The translations under genes were made by a program, and so were the position numbers. Below, piece by piece: positions 32,929-42,534 of a stretch of 64,000 nucleotides of DNA. The DNA comes from an uncultured Alphaproteobacteria bacterium (lineage in GTDB: Bacteria; Pseudomonadota; Alphaproteobacteria; Rs-D84), in contig CALXWX010000005.1 of NCBI GenBank assembly GCA_944392565.1, positions 1 through 64,000 of the forward strand, written 5' to 3'. The notes below the pieces were generated by a model. That model was not told where the DNA came from. It saw nothing but the letters and a program-made list of their open reading frames with translations, and did not search any database. The first letter of the stretch is position 1, and every line of letters starts with the position of its first letter.

Positions 32929-33951
32929 ATGTCAGCCAAGGCAAAACGCCTGTTTAAAAAGTTAGTCAGTTATTCAGGTATATTCTTTTTTATATTAGCT
33001 GCTGGAATGCTGTGGTGGCAATTGCGTGAATACAGTTTTTCTGACATTATTCATGCTATTACGGCGATACCAATTGAAAATCTGATTGCCGCATGTATTG
33101 CATGCTTTGCGGGATATTTAGCATTGTCATTATATGATTACCTAGCATTGCGATACATTGGCGCCCGGGTATCATGGTGGAAATGGATGCTGGCGGGAAT
33201 GCTGGGGTTTGCAATCAGTAATAATGCTGGTCATGCGGTGGTCAGTGGTGGTGCAATACGATATCGACTGTATACGCGGTGGCGCATAAATGGCGGCGAT
33301 ATTGTCAAAATGATAACATTTTCCGGATTTACATTTTTCTTGGGGTGTTCAGCAATATTAATAATTGGATATTTTTTGGTGCCATCCGCATTACTGGACC
33401 GGTCTGTGGGCGCCAGTGTCGGCATTAATACATTATTTATAATATGCAGTGCCGCCGTATTGGCATATTTTGCCGCAACAATATTTTTCCAGCGTAAAAG
33501 TATTAAAATTGGAAAAATCAAATTTCATGTTCCAACAACAAAAACCGCGTTATTACAAATGGTTCTGGGGGCTGCGGACAGTTTTCTGGCGGGATTGGTT
33601 TTATATTTTTGCCTGTTGCCGTTTGTCCAGATTCCATTCGGTACATATATCGGATTGTTTGTTATTGCCCAAACGACCGGCGTTTTCAGCCAGGTTCCCG
33701 GCGGCATCGGTGTTTTTGAAAGCATATTCTTGCTGGCATTGCCTGATACTGTGGACAAGGCTGATATTTTCGGCGCATTATTGGCATATCGGGTAATATA
33801 CTATGTATTGCCATTGATTGGTGTTGGTGGATTGTTCTTTATATATGAAAATTGGCTGCGTTCGCGAATGAAACGGTGGCTGGCCGATGCCAAGGAAAAA
33901 ATTCCCCATATTCCAGAAAAAATAAAAAATATTCACCGGCGGAAAAAATAA
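32929..33951 (+). CDS. LPG-synthase-like (UPF0104) membrane protein
   Basis: A 340-residue integral membrane protein with about eight hydrophobic segments, matching the flippase-like membrane region of lysylphosphatidylglycerol synthases (SNNAGHAVVSGGAIRYRLYT, then QVPGGIGVFESIFLLALP). The cytosolic aminoacyl-transferase domain of MprF is absent, so it is a stand-alone UPF0104 protein, probably moving lipids between leaflets. It ends with a basic tail. Confidence 0.85.
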   Translation: MSAKAKRLFKKLVSYSGIFFFILAAGMLWWQLREYSFSDIIHAITAIPIENLIAACIACFAGYLALSLYDYLALRYIGARVSWWKWMLAGMLGFAISNNAGHAVVSGGAIRYRLYTRWRINGGDIVKMITFSGFTFFLGCSAILIIGYFLVPSALLDRSVGASVGINTLFIICSAAVLAYFAATIFFQRKSIKIGKIKFHVPTTKTALLQMVLGAADSFLAGLVLYFCLLPFVQIPFGTYIGLFVIAQTTGVFSQVPGGIGVFESIFLLALPDTVDKADIFGALLAYRVIYYVLPLIGVGGLFFIYENWLRSRMKRWLADAKEKIPHIPEKIKNIHRRKK

Positions 33952-33956
33952 TTACC

Positions 33957-33986
33957 TTGCTATCGTGTATATTTGCATGCTATGCT
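33957..33986 (+). promoter_or_regulatory. Possible promoter for RNase E
   Basis: TTGCTA and TATGCT with 18-bp spacing, leaving a 5' leader of about 165 nt before the start codon. Long leaders are usual for rne genes, which autoregulate. Confidence 0.45.
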
Positions 33987-34157
33987 GGCAGATGCGTATG
34001 ACAATGGGGTTGATATAAGTGTTTATGTTATCACTGGTTTATCTGATTCGCTTTGCGCTGTTTATCATCGTTGCGCATTCTCTTGGCATGGGCATGGACG
34101 CCCCACGGGGACGGGTTGGTGCCATTGCGTACGCGTATAAAACAAAAGGATTACTAA

Positions 34158-35954
34158 ATGTCAAAGAAGATTTATGTGGACGCAGTCCACCCGGAAGAAA
34201 CCCGGGTTGTTGTGGTGGATACCGCGACCAACCGCGTTTCTGATTTTGACGTTGAAACAACAACCAAGCCCCAGATAAAAGGGAACATTTATCTGGCAAA
34301 GGTTATTCGCGTCGAACCTTCCTTGCAGGCGGCATTCGTTGATTATGGGGCGGGCAAGAATGGATTTCTGCCGTTTTCTGAAATTCACCCGGATTATTAC
34401 CAGGTGACCCCCGAACAGAAAAAGAAATTATTGGAATTGGCACACGCCAACATCGTTGATGATGACGACGATCCAGATGATGAAACAGATGAAGTCGCCG
34501 AATACGATGATCACAGTGCCGGTGAAGATAATAAAGAATTCGCCAAACGCGCCCGGGAATTCAAGATTCAAGATGTTATAAAACCAAAACAAATCCTGCT
34601 GGTCCAGGGTGTCAAAGAAGAACGCGGGCAAAAGGGCGCGTCAATGACGACATATCTGTCATTGGCGGGTCGGTTTGCGGTGCTGATGCCGAATTCGCGC
34701 AAACGCAACAGTTATGGAATATCTAAAAAGATTTCTGATAAAACGGAACGCGCGCGCCTGCGTGAAATATTACATGAATTAAAGATTCCAAAGGGCATGA
34801 CCGTGGTTCTGCGTACGGCGGCATTTGGTGCAAATGCGGTTGATATCGCCAAAGATTATGATTACTTGGTGAATTTATGGAACGAAATCCGTAAAACAAC
34901 ACTGGAATCAGTTGCACCGGTCACCATTCATACCGAAGATTCACTGTTGCGCCGCGTGGTTCGCGATTTTCTGTCGGACAAAGATGATGTTTTAATCATC
35001 CAGGGCGAAGAAGCATTTGATGCCGCAAAACAGTATTTTGTTCAAATGTATGGTCGCGCACCACGAAAACAGTTGGTACAATATCGTGACCCGGCGGTTC
35101 CATTAATGGTCAAGGCGGGGGTTGAAAAGCAACTAGAAGGTATGCATGGACCATATGTCCAATTGCCATCGGGTGGATCATTGGTTATTAATCAGACCGA
35201 GGCAATGGTTACAATCGATGTTAATTCATCCCGTGCGATTAAAGAGAAAGACATTGAACAAACCGCGTTAAATACTAACTTAGAGGCCGCCGAAGAAATC
35301 GCATTGCAATTGCGCTTGCGCGATTTGGCGGGGATTATCGCGATTGACTTTATCGATATGGAAGAAGAAAAGAACAATCGTAAACTGGAAATGAAAATGC
35401 GTGAAGTTATGAAACGCGATCGCGCCCGTACCCAGGTGGCAAAAATCAATAACTTTGGTGTATTAATGCTGTCGCGCCAACGCCTGCGCAGCAGTTTTAT
35501 GGAATCATCCTATGTCCAGTGTCCACACTGTATGGGGGCGGGGGTTGTGCCATCAATTCAGACGGCGTCCATTATACTGTTCCGGCATTTGCAAGAAAAA
35601 CTGTTGGCAAAAAGCGCCCAGAAAATCATCATGACGGTTCCGACCGATGTGGCGATTTATTTGCTGAACAACAAACGCGCAGAATTGGCGGCAATGGAAT
35701 CAGAATTCGAAACAGAAATCGTGATTGTTGGCGATGACAGTCTGATGAACATTGACCAATATTCGATACAGCGTGTTGCACCCGAACAGAATAAAACAGA
35801 TGATATTCTGAACGCATACGCACCGTCAACAGACGCCAAAAAGAAAAATGCCCAGCATATGGATGCACGCAAAACGGCAATGAATGCCCCGCGGCGCCGG
35901 CGCAAAACGGGCGCATCAAAAAAGAAATCAATTTGGCAAAAATTGGTTGGATAA
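34158..35954 (+). CDS. rne: Ribonuclease E/G
   Basis: A 598-residue endoribonuclease. It has an N-terminal S1 domain (KGNIYLAKVIRVEPSLQAAF, FVDYGAGKNGFLPFSEI) with an acidic insertion at residues 95-120, the catalytic GGSLVINQTEAMVTIDVNS and IIAIDFIDMEEEKNN segments, and the zinc-link pair CPHC. The C-terminus is short and basic, lacking the long degradosome scaffold of E. coli RNase E, so it is intermediate between RNase E and RNase G. It degrades mRNA and matures tRNA and rRNA. Confidence 0.93.
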   Translation: MSKKIYVDAVHPEETRVVVVDTATNRVSDFDVETTTKPQIKGNIYLAKVIRVEPSLQAAFVDYGAGKNGFLPFSEIHPDYYQVTPEQKKKLLELAHANIVDDDDDPDDETDEVAEYDDHSAGEDNKEFAKRAREFKIQDVIKPKQILLVQGVKEERGQKGASMTTYLSLAGRFAVLMPNSRKRNSYGISKKISDKTERARLREILHELKIPKGMTVVLRTAAFGANAVDIAKDYDYLVNLWNEIRKTTLESVAPVTIHTEDSLLRRVVRDFLSDKDDVLIIQGEEAFDAAKQYFVQMYGRAPRKQLVQYRDPAVPLMVKAGVEKQLEGMHGPYVQLPSGGSLVINQTEAMVTIDVNSSRAIKEKDIEQTALNTNLEAAEEIALQLRLRDLAGIIAIDFIDMEEEKNNRKLEMKMREVMKRDRARTQVAKINNFGVLMLSRQRLRSSFMESSYVQCPHCMGAGVVPSIQTASIILFRHLQEKLLAKSAQKIIMTVPTDVAIYLLNNKRAELAAMESEFETEIVIVGDDSLMNIDQYSIQRVAPEQNKTDDILNAYAPSTDAKKKNAQHMDARKTAMNAPRRRRKTGASKKKSIWQKLVG

Positions 35955-35957
35955 AAA

Positions 35958-35982
35958 ATCGCCCATTTGGGCGATTTTTTAT
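35958..35982 (+). terminator. Intrinsic terminator
   Basis: ATCGCCC/GGGCGAT hairpin with T6, 4 bp after the RNase E stop. Confidence 0.88.
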
Positions 35983-36021
35983 GATTGATAAATTTATGCA
36001 TTTTGACTAATTTTATATCAT

Positions 36022-38073
36022 ATGAAACGCGAACTGTTTGAATTTTTAAATACAGACTTGCAGTTTATCAAGGGGGTCGGTCCGGTTCTGGCGGCGCGGT
36101 TTGACGATGTATTGGGCGGACGGCGCGTATTGGATTTCATGCTGCACACGCCCGCTTATATTCGCGCACGCGGTATCACTGAAAATATTGCCACCGCCAT
36201 GCCGGGCGATGTTATAACAATACCATTACTGATAAAATCGCATCGTACGGGTGGGGTATTTCGGGGACATCGCCGTCCGACACAAATTATATGTGCAGAT
36301 AAAATGGGCAACAGTGTTGTAATTCAATTTTTTAATGTAAATTTTCTGGATTATTGGTTGAAAAAATTGCCAATTGGCGCGTGGCGCATGGTCAGTGGTA
36401 AATTGGAACGCGGTGCGCGGGCAACAATAAACCATCCTGATTTTATCGAAGAAATGCAAAATGCGGATAAAATCCCATCGGTCCAGGCAATTTATCCCGC
36501 TGGCGAAGGGTTAACCCAGAAAACATTTGCCAATGTTCGCGATCAGATTTTTGCATTGTTGCCAGATAAATTACACGGCGAAAATGACGATATATGCGAA
36601 TTTTTTGACGCATTACGCCATGTCCATTTTCCTGAATCAAATGATGATTTAAATCCTAATTCGCCATATATGGTAAAGTTGGCATATTGGGAATTATTGG
36701 CACACCAGTCTGCAATTGTTATCAGTCGCCGTAATCGTACCAATGTGCAAAATCGTCGTACAGTGCGCCCCAAAAAATATGATTTAATGGATAAATTTTA
36801 TAAATGCCTGCCTTTTTCAATGACAGGCGCCCAGACGCGTGCATTAAATGATATTTTTTCAGACATGGCGCGTGATATTCCAATGATGCGCCTGGTCCAG
36901 GGTGATGTTGGCAGTGGTAAAACAATCGTCGCATTGGCATCTGCGGTAAAGATGGCGGAAACCGGCGCCCAGACGGCATTACTGGCGCCCACAGATACAC
37001 TGGCGCAACAGCATTATGCAAAGATAAAGCCAATGTGCGACAACATCGGCATTGTGTGCGATATTTTAACTGGTCGGGACAAGGGCGCCCCGCGCCGTGA
37101 GAAATTAATATCATTGCGGTCTGGGCGAACAAAAATTGTTGTTGGCACACATGCATTATTTTCTGATGATGTTGAATACAAAGATTTGGGATTGGTTATT
37201 ATTGATGAACAACATCGATTTGGCGTATCCCAACGCGAAGCATTACGGACCAAGGGCGCAAACCCAGACATGTTGGCATTATCTGCGACACCAATTCCGC
37301 GTACATTATCAATGACGATATATGGTGATATGGATGTTTCGATTATAAATGAAAAGCCTGCGGGGCGCCTGCCAATCAAGACAACAAAATTACCAATCGC
37401 GCGTGTTGGCGAATTAATTGAACGATTAAAATTGCAAATCGATGCGGGGGCAAAGGTATTTTGGGTATGCCCATTGGTTGCTGAATCTGATGTATCTGAT
37501 TTAACCGCGGTAAATGCCCGGTATGATGAATTAAAGAAATATTTCCCACACGCCGGATTGGTACACGGTCAAATGGATAAAAAGCAACGCGATGCGGTCA
37601 TGGCGGAATTTGCCGATGATAATTCCGGCATGCAAATTATGGTTGCCACCACCGTCATAGAGGTTGGCATTGATGTCCCCCGCGCAACAATAATTGTAAT
37701 TGAAAACGCGGAACGATTTGGATTGGCGGCATTACACCAATTGCGCGGTCGTGTTGGACGCGGCAATTTGCAATCTTATTGTATATTATTATATGGTCGA
37801 AATATCAGTGAAGATGGATTAAAACGCTTGGATGTTTTAACCGAAACAGACGATGGTTTCGCCATCGCCGAACAAGATTTAATTATGCGTGGTACCGGTG
37901 AATTATTGGGAACACGGCAAAGTGGTTGGATAAATTATCATTTTGTTGATTATGCGCGTCATCGGGATTTATTCAAATTGGCATCCACTGCGGCGCGTGA
38001 TATGGTGGAACCATCACAGACTGTGCGTGATTTAATGTTTATATTTGACCGCGGGGTTGGAATCAGTGCGTAA
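36022..38073 (+). CDS. recG: ATP-dependent DNA helicase RecG
   Basis: A 683-residue branched-DNA helicase that reverses stalled forks. An N-terminal wedge/OB region (QFIKGVGPVLAARFDD) precedes two helicase domains: Walker A GDVGSGKTIVA, DEQHRFGVSQREA (motif II), LSATPIPRTLSM, VATTVIEVGIDVP and LHQLRGRVGRG, the RecG/Mfd-type TRG-like end. Its last codons overlap the protease gene that follows. Confidence 0.95.
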   Translation: MKRELFEFLNTDLQFIKGVGPVLAARFDDVLGGRRVLDFMLHTPAYIRARGITENIATAMPGDVITIPLLIKSHRTGGVFRGHRRPTQIICADKMGNSVVIQFFNVNFLDYWLKKLPIGAWRMVSGKLERGARATINHPDFIEEMQNADKIPSVQAIYPAGEGLTQKTFANVRDQIFALLPDKLHGENDDICEFFDALRHVHFPESNDDLNPNSPYMVKLAYWELLAHQSAIVISRRNRTNVQNRRTVRPKKYDLMDKFYKCLPFSMTGAQTRALNDIFSDMARDIPMMRLVQGDVGSGKTIVALASAVKMAETGAQTALLAPTDTLAQQHYAKIKPMCDNIGIVCDILTGRDKGAPRREKLISLRSGRTKIVVGTHALFSDDVEYKDLGLVIIDEQHRFGVSQREALRTKGANPDMLALSATPIPRTLSMTIYGDMDVSIINEKPAGRLPIKTTKLPIARVGELIERLKLQIDAGAKVFWVCPLVAESDVSDLTAVNARYDELKKYFPHAGLVHGQMDKKQRDAVMAEFADDNSGMQIMVATTVIEVGIDVPRATIIVIENAERFGLAALHQLRGRVGRGNLQSYCILLYGRNISEDGLKRLDVLTETDDGFAIAEQDLIMRGTGELLGTRQSGWINYHFVDYARHRDLFKLASTAARDMVEPSQTVRDLMFIFDRGVGISA

Positions 38074-39358
38074 AATATTTTTATTTTTAATCTGCATATT
38101 TTTTACTGTACCCGCACATGCGGCATCATTGATTAATGATACTGAAACCGAAGAATTATTAACAGAAATTGTTGCACCATTGGCATCGGCGGCGAATATC
38201 CCAGATGGTCGTCTGCGCGTGCATATAATTAACAGTGATGATTTTAACGCATTCGTTATGGGCGGCGAAGATGTTTATATTTACACCGGATTATTAACGC
38301 AAATAAAAAATCCATCGGCATTACAGGCGGTAATTGCACACGAATTGGGACATACATTGGGCGGACATATGACACAGATGTCGGCGCGTGTCAGTGCTGA
38401 AATGACCCGTACAATGTTGATTCAGGCATTGGGAATCGGTCTAATGGTCGCGGGTGGCGATCCATCACTGGGGGCGGGGGTCTTGGCGGGTTCTGGTGGC
38501 ATTGCCCAGCAATCTATGTTGGCATTCACCCGGGACGAAGAACGCATTGCCGATGATATGGGTGTGCAATTAATGATAGATGCAAATTTAGATCCAAATG
38601 GATTTATTGATGTCTTTCGACAGATGGAAAATATGACTGGCGTTTTGGAATCGCGCATAAACCCGAACAGAATAAATCACCCATTAACCGCGGAACGATT
38701 AAAAAATGTTCGTGATAAAATTGATAAATTGGATTCTGATTACAAACCAACCAATGCCCCAACCGATGCACAAAACGCGCGTTTTGAATTAATGCGTGCA
38801 AAGTTAATTGGATATCTGGACAGTGCGGATAATGTTGCAACAAAATATCCAAATTCTGATACAACGGATGCGGCACTATATGCGCGTGCAATTGCCCGGA
38901 TGCAGGTTGGTAATCTGGATGGTGCGCGCGTTGGTACAATGACATTAATATCCCGAAATCCCGATAATCCATATTATTATGAATTATTGGGTGATATCGA
39001 ATATCAATTGGGACATTATGATGACAGTGTTCGTGCATATGAAAAATCATTAAGTCTGACAGATTCCGCCCCCCAGATTGAAACCGCATTGGCATTGGTT
39101 TTGACCGAACGCCGCAAACCGGGTGATATGGATCGGGCAATTGAATTATGCAAACGGGCAATATTGGCGGCGCCCGCGCCATTAACATATTGGGTACTGG
39201 CACGCGCATATGATGATGGTCGTGCGGATTGGGCGCGCGCAGAATACTATCAAATGATTGGCGATACAGATAACGCAAAAAATTATGCCCGCCGCGCCCA
39301 GAAATCATTACCACGCGATGCCCCAGAATATATAAAATCCGGCGATATTTTAAAATAA
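38066..39358 (+). CDS. bepA: M48 metalloprotease with TPR repeats (BepA-like)
   Basis: A 430-residue periplasmic protease. I start at GTG 38066, which gives a clean signal peptide (RKIFLFLICIFFTVPAHA) and overlaps recG by 8 bp. The zinc site HELGHTLGGHM and downstream E-R-I-A-D-D-M-G define the M48 domain; the C-terminal 180 residues form TPR-like helices. BepA proteins degrade or chaperone stalled LptD and other barrel proteins at the BAM complex, fitting the bamA gene nearby. Confidence 0.87.
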   Translation: MRKIFLFLICIFFTVPAHAASLINDTETEELLTEIVAPLASAANIPDGRLRVHIINSDDFNAFVMGGEDVYIYTGLLTQIKNPSALQAVIAHELGHTLGGHMTQMSARVSAEMTRTMLIQALGIGLMVAGGDPSLGAGVLAGSGGIAQQSMLAFTRDEERIADDMGVQLMIDANLDPNGFIDVFRQMENMTGVLESRINPNRINHPLTAERLKNVRDKIDKLDSDYKPTNAPTDAQNARFELMRAKLIGYLDSADNVATKYPNSDTTDAALYARAIARMQVGNLDGARVGTMTLISRNPDNPYYYELLGDIEYQLGHYDDSVRAYEKSLSLTDSAPQIETALALVLTERRKPGDMDRAIELCKRAILAAPAPLTYWVLARAYDDGRADWARAEYYQMIGDTDNAKNYARRAQKSLPRDAPEYIKSGDILK

Positions 39359-39387
39359 TTGAAATTTCTGAATATATATGCCATAAT
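39359..39387 (+). promoter_or_regulatory. Promoter of the HTH-gene leader
   Basis: TTGAAA and CATAAT with 17-bp spacing, immediately after the protease stop codon. Confidence 0.6.
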
Positions 39388-39393
39388 AAATGC

Positions 39394-39543
39394 GCATTGG
39401 CTGATTACCAGTGCGGGGTGTCATAACCTCTTCAAACAAAATCTCCACCATTGGTTGGAGGGTCGTGAATATATTGAATAAGCGACACTATCGTTTGAAT
39501 AGTTATGAACCTCCAACCGCCCATCATCACGGCGGTGTTTTTT
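39394..39543 (+). ncRNA. Structured leader or small RNA ending in a terminator
   Basis: About 150 nt from the promoter to an intrinsic terminator (ACCGCC/GGCGGT plus T-run, 39516-39543), 35 nt ahead of the small HTH gene. A first hairpin pairs GCATTGG with CCAGTGC. GGTTGGAGG (39453-39461) can pair either with CTCCACC just upstream or with CCTCCAACC (39510-39518), and the latter overlaps the terminator stem. The downstream ribosome-binding site TGGAGG could pair with the same CCTCCA. This is attenuator-like logic. Confidence 0.55.
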
Positions 39544-39577
39544 ATTAACCAACAACAAAAAACAGTGGAGGTATAAA

Positions 39578-39826
39578 ATGATACTGGTCGATAATTCATA
39601 CATTGGACACAGAATAAGCAGTGCGCGCAAAACCGCAAAAGTAAGACGAAACGATGCGGCAAGAATGCTGCGTATAACCCCAAAGAAATTATTACGGTAT
39701 GAAAGTGGTAAAGAATTAATACCTGAATTTGTACTGGAACGATTGTTTTACAACGCATGGGCAATGATGGCAGTGCGAAACGCGCAATATCGTGAATTGC
39801 CCCGCCGCCCACAGTGGGAAAAATAA
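39578..39826 (+). CDS. Small XRE-type HTH protein
   Basis: An 82-residue protein with one helix-turn-helix: YIGHRISSARKTAKVRRNDA, ARMLRITPKKLLRYESGKEL. The tail is helical and tryptophan-containing. GTGGAGGTATAAA precedes the ATG. It sits behind the structured leader and is followed directly by repeat elements. Target unknown. Confidence 0.75.
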   Translation: MILVDNSYIGHRISSARKTAKVRRNDAARMLRITPKKLLRYESGKELIPEFVLERLFYNAWAMMAVRNAQYRELPRRPQWEK

Positions 39827-39827
39827 A

Positions 39828-40500
39828 GCAGCGCGCCAAGTTCCCCTCTATGGAGGGGTGCCGCGCAGCGGCGGGGTGGTCAGAGAACGCAAGAATGTAC
39901 TACACATCTGTCATTGCGAGCCATCGCAGATGGCGTGGCAATCTCTTTTTTGTTGTTGTGTCGCTCGGGCGCTTATGCGCGGACATATCACATTCACTGG
40001 ATCGCCACGGTCGCAATGCTCCCTCGCGATGACAAAAAGCAGCGCGCCAAGTTCCCCTCCGTTGGAGGGGTGCCGCGCAGCGGCGGGGTGGTCAGAGAAT
40101 GCAAGAATGTATTGCCACGCTGCCACACACCCTCTCTCTTGTCATTGCGAGCCATCGCAGATGGCGTGGCAATCTCTTTTTTATTGTTGTGTCGCTCGGG
40201 TGCTTATGCGCCCTGTGCGTATCCTCGTATTTGTTCAAACTGCGCTAGCGCTTGTTCTCACATACTCGGATTCATTGCGAGCCATCGCAGATGGCGTGGC
40301 AATCTCTTTTTTATTGTTGTGTCGCTCGGGCGCTTATGCGCGGACATATCACATTCACTGGATCGCCACGGTCGCAATGCTCCCTCGCGATGACAAGGAA
40401 TGAGCATGCTTTTCCCCCTGTCATTGCGAGCCATCGCAGATGGCGTGGCAATCCAGTAAATTATGCCCGCACGCGAATGCGTGCGACTTTATTTGCACTC
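39828..40500. repeat. Nest of two interspersed repeat families
   Basis: Family 1 (39828-39900 and 40039-40111): GCAGCGCGCCAAGTTCCCCT, a TGGAGGGG hairpin, GCCGCGCAGCGGCGGGGTGG, then CAGAGAA.GCAAGAATGTA. Family 2: 39909-40034, 40140-40230 (no right end), 40272-40395 and 40419-40495 (switching to the variant seen at 19205). Complete family 2 elements start TGTCATTGCGAG and end CTCGCGATGACA, imperfect terminal inverted repeats, and are about 125 bp. Open reading frames here are by-products of the repeats. No CRISPR-like spacing. Confidence 0.85.
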
Positions 40501-40523
40501 TGAACTTTGAACTCTGCACTCTG

Positions 40524-40552
40524 TAAAAAACGGGGCGATGCCCCGTTTTTTA
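40524..40552. terminator. Bidirectional terminator
   Basis: CGGGGC/GCCCCG hairpin with A-run and T-run, at the end of ackA on the minus strand. Confidence 0.85.
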
Positions 40553-41791
40553 TTTCGCAAACGAATAATCCATTTCTAAATGGTTTGGATTATATGTTCC
40601 ATTTATAATTGCAATTGTATCTTCGACAATGACCAGTTCTTCATTCGTTGCAATCATGAATATTTTCACGCGACTGTCAGGGGCAGAAATTTCTGCTTCA
40701 TCAACGCCCTTGCGCGCCAATGCGGCGGCATTTTTTTCCGGATCCAGTTTTATACCCAATTCTTCCAGCCCTGAACAGAACTTTGCACGCAAATAATCAT
40801 CATTTTCACCAACACCCGCAGTAAACACCAGTGCGTCTGTATGCCCCAATTCCGCCATGTACGCCCCAATATATTTTTTTACATTATGGGTTTCCATTTC
40901 TATTGCCAGACGACATTTGTCATTTGTATCGCGGTTTGATTCCACATCGCGCCGATCAGAAAAACATTCGGTCAATCCCATCAGCCCAGAATCTTTATTC
41001 AAATGCTTTTGCATTTGCTCCGGACTTAAATGTAATTGTTCCATTACATATAAAATAACACCTGGGTCAACATCACCGGGGCGTGTACCCATGGTCAACC
41101 CAGCCAGTGGCGTCATGCCCAATGATGTATCAACCGAAACGCCATTTTTAATTGCGCTTGCTGATGCGCCTGAACCAATGTGCAATGTTATCAGATTGCA
41201 TTCATTTGCCGGCTTGCCCAACATTTTTGCCGCGCGTTTTGATACATATAAATGCGATGTCCCGTGAAATCCGTATCTGCGCACCCCCAGTTCTGTATAC
41301 CATGCATTCGGCACCGCATAGCGATATGCATAATCTGGCATAGTCTGGTGAAATGCGGTATCAAATACCGCAACCTGGCGTGCATTTGGTAATAATTGCT
41401 GGGCGGTTACAATGCCCATTAATGCCGGTGGATTATGCAGTGGTGCAATTGGTGATAACTCATCAATTGTCCGCATTACTTCGTCCGTAATTTCAACAGA
41501 TGACGCAAATTTATCGCCACCCATAACGACACGATGCCCAACACCACCAATTTCATTCATGTCAATTGATGCCTCGCGCAGCATGAACAGAACGACATTC
41601 AATGCTTCGTTGTGATTCTTCATTTCTGTTTCTTTGCGTGTTTTTGTGCCGTCCGGGTATTTTTGTGTTATAAAAGAATCCGGCAACCCGATTTTTTCAA
41701 CATTTCCGCCAACAACATATTTTTTTGAATCAGCATCAAAAACCTGGTATTTCAAAGAAGATGAACCACAGTTCAAAGCAAGTATGTACAT
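40550..41791 (-). CDS. ackA: Acetate kinase
   Basis: A 413-residue enzyme interconverting acetyl phosphate + ADP and acetate + ATP, the last step of fermentative acetate production. Motifs: LALNCGSSSLKYQVF at the start, GHRVVMGG, HNPPALMGI, YGFHGTSHLYV, GSGASASAI-containing LITLHIGSGAS and VFTAGVGEN. I start at MYILALNCG with AAGGAATAC upstream. No phosphotransacetylase gene is adjacent, although pta-ackA pairs are common. Confidence 0.95.
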   Translation of the reverse strand: MYILALNCGSSSLKYQVFDADSKKYVVGGNVEKIGLPDSFITQKYPDGTKTRKETEMKNHNEALNVVLFMLREASIDMNEIGGVGHRVVMGGDKFASSVEITDEVMRTIDELSPIAPLHNPPALMGIVTAQQLLPNARQVAVFDTAFHQTMPDYAYRYAVPNAWYTELGVRRYGFHGTSHLYVSKRAAKMLGKPANECNLITLHIGSGASASAIKNGVSVDTSLGMTPLAGLTMGTRPGDVDPGVILYVMEQLHLSPEQMQKHLNKDSGLMGLTECFSDRRDVESNRDTNDKCRLAIEMETHNVKKYIGAYMAELGHTDALVFTAGVGENDDYLRAKFCSGLEELGIKLDPEKNAAALARKGVDEAEISAPDSRVKIFMIATNEELVIVEDTIAIINGTYNPNHLEMDYSFAK

Positions 41792-41842
41792 TTGTATTCC
41801 TTTTTTTCTATGCGCCCAGCATAGCACAGCGGTTTATATGTT

Positions 41843-42424
41843 TCAACAGTAAACTCGGAATAAAATGCGCCAGCGTTCATTTGTGATTTGTGTTTGTGCG
41901 CCGGTGTCCCGATGTGCCACCCAGAACGATTTTCCGCCGGTCAATAACCGTACATGCAACACATTGTCCGCAACGAAAGTATTTGGTCGGGGCGCCACGC
42001 TGTCGCCGATACCAAATGCTGATACATATTCACCGATGCTGTAACCAGCCTGGGGCGTTTGGCATACCAAGAATGTTTGCACAAACATTGCATTTTTTGA
42101 TGTTTCAAATCCGTATTCGGTGCCACCACTGGTCGGGATGGTAATTAATGAACTGTCCATAACTGTAAATGGGGTGGGGCAATATTGCGCAAACAGTTGC
42201 TGCCAAAATTCTGCCGGGACATCTGATATATCAAAATCCCCGCCACCACCTGTGCCGCCACCACTGACCGCATCTGCACGCGCCAACGCAAATCCGCCCA
42301 GTGTTTCGCCATCATGCACGCGCAGTGTTTTTGCATCCGTATCAAATGTTATTTCACCGGTCATTCCGGTAAAGTTATCATTTTGCGCGGTTGTGCCGCG
42401 TCTGATTTGTAATACTCTTGCCAT
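41843..42424 (-). CDS. Tail fibre-like protein with Mtd-type N-terminus, paralogue
   Basis: A 193-residue protein starting MARVLQIRRGTTAQNDNFTG and continuing LRVHDGETLGGFALARADAV, clearly homologous to the N-terminal domain of the fibre at 20035-20523. A Gly-rich linker (SGGGTGGGGDF) joins it to a different C-terminal beta domain ending in NERWRILFRVYC. The shared head with a swapped tip is what fibre modules look like. It is 21 kb from the phage-like cluster. Confidence 0.72.
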   Translation of the reverse strand: MARVLQIRRGTTAQNDNFTGMTGEITFDTDAKTLRVHDGETLGGFALARADAVSGGGTGGGGDFDISDVPAEFWQQLFAQYCPTPFTVMDSSLITIPTSGGTEYGFETSKNAMFVQTFLVCQTPQAGYSIGEYVSAFGIGDSVAPRPNTFVADNVLHVRLLTGGKSFWVAHRDTGAQTQITNERWRILFRVYC

Positions 42425-42465
42425 TATAAAAAATCCTTTGTTATTTGGGAATGAATATGTTTGGA

Positions 42466-42495
42466 AAAATAAAAACACCGCCATGGACGGCGGTG
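42466..42495 (-). terminator. Intrinsic terminator
   Basis: CACCGCC/GGCGGTG hairpin followed by a T-run on the minus strand, between the 811-residue gene and the fibre gene. Confidence 0.8.
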
Positions 42496-42534
42496 AATTT
42501 ATGCATAAAATTATACCAAAAAATCAGATAAAAA

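Noticed and set aside
39792..40403. Two long overlapping plus-strand frames (203 and 159 codons) in the repeat nest
   Set aside because: They exist only because repeat units lack stops in these frames; both restart the same peptide with each repeat and have no ribosome-binding site.
39828..40500. Possible CRISPR array
   Set aside because: Repeat units are more than 70 bp, unevenly spaced, of two kinds, and no cas genes are near.
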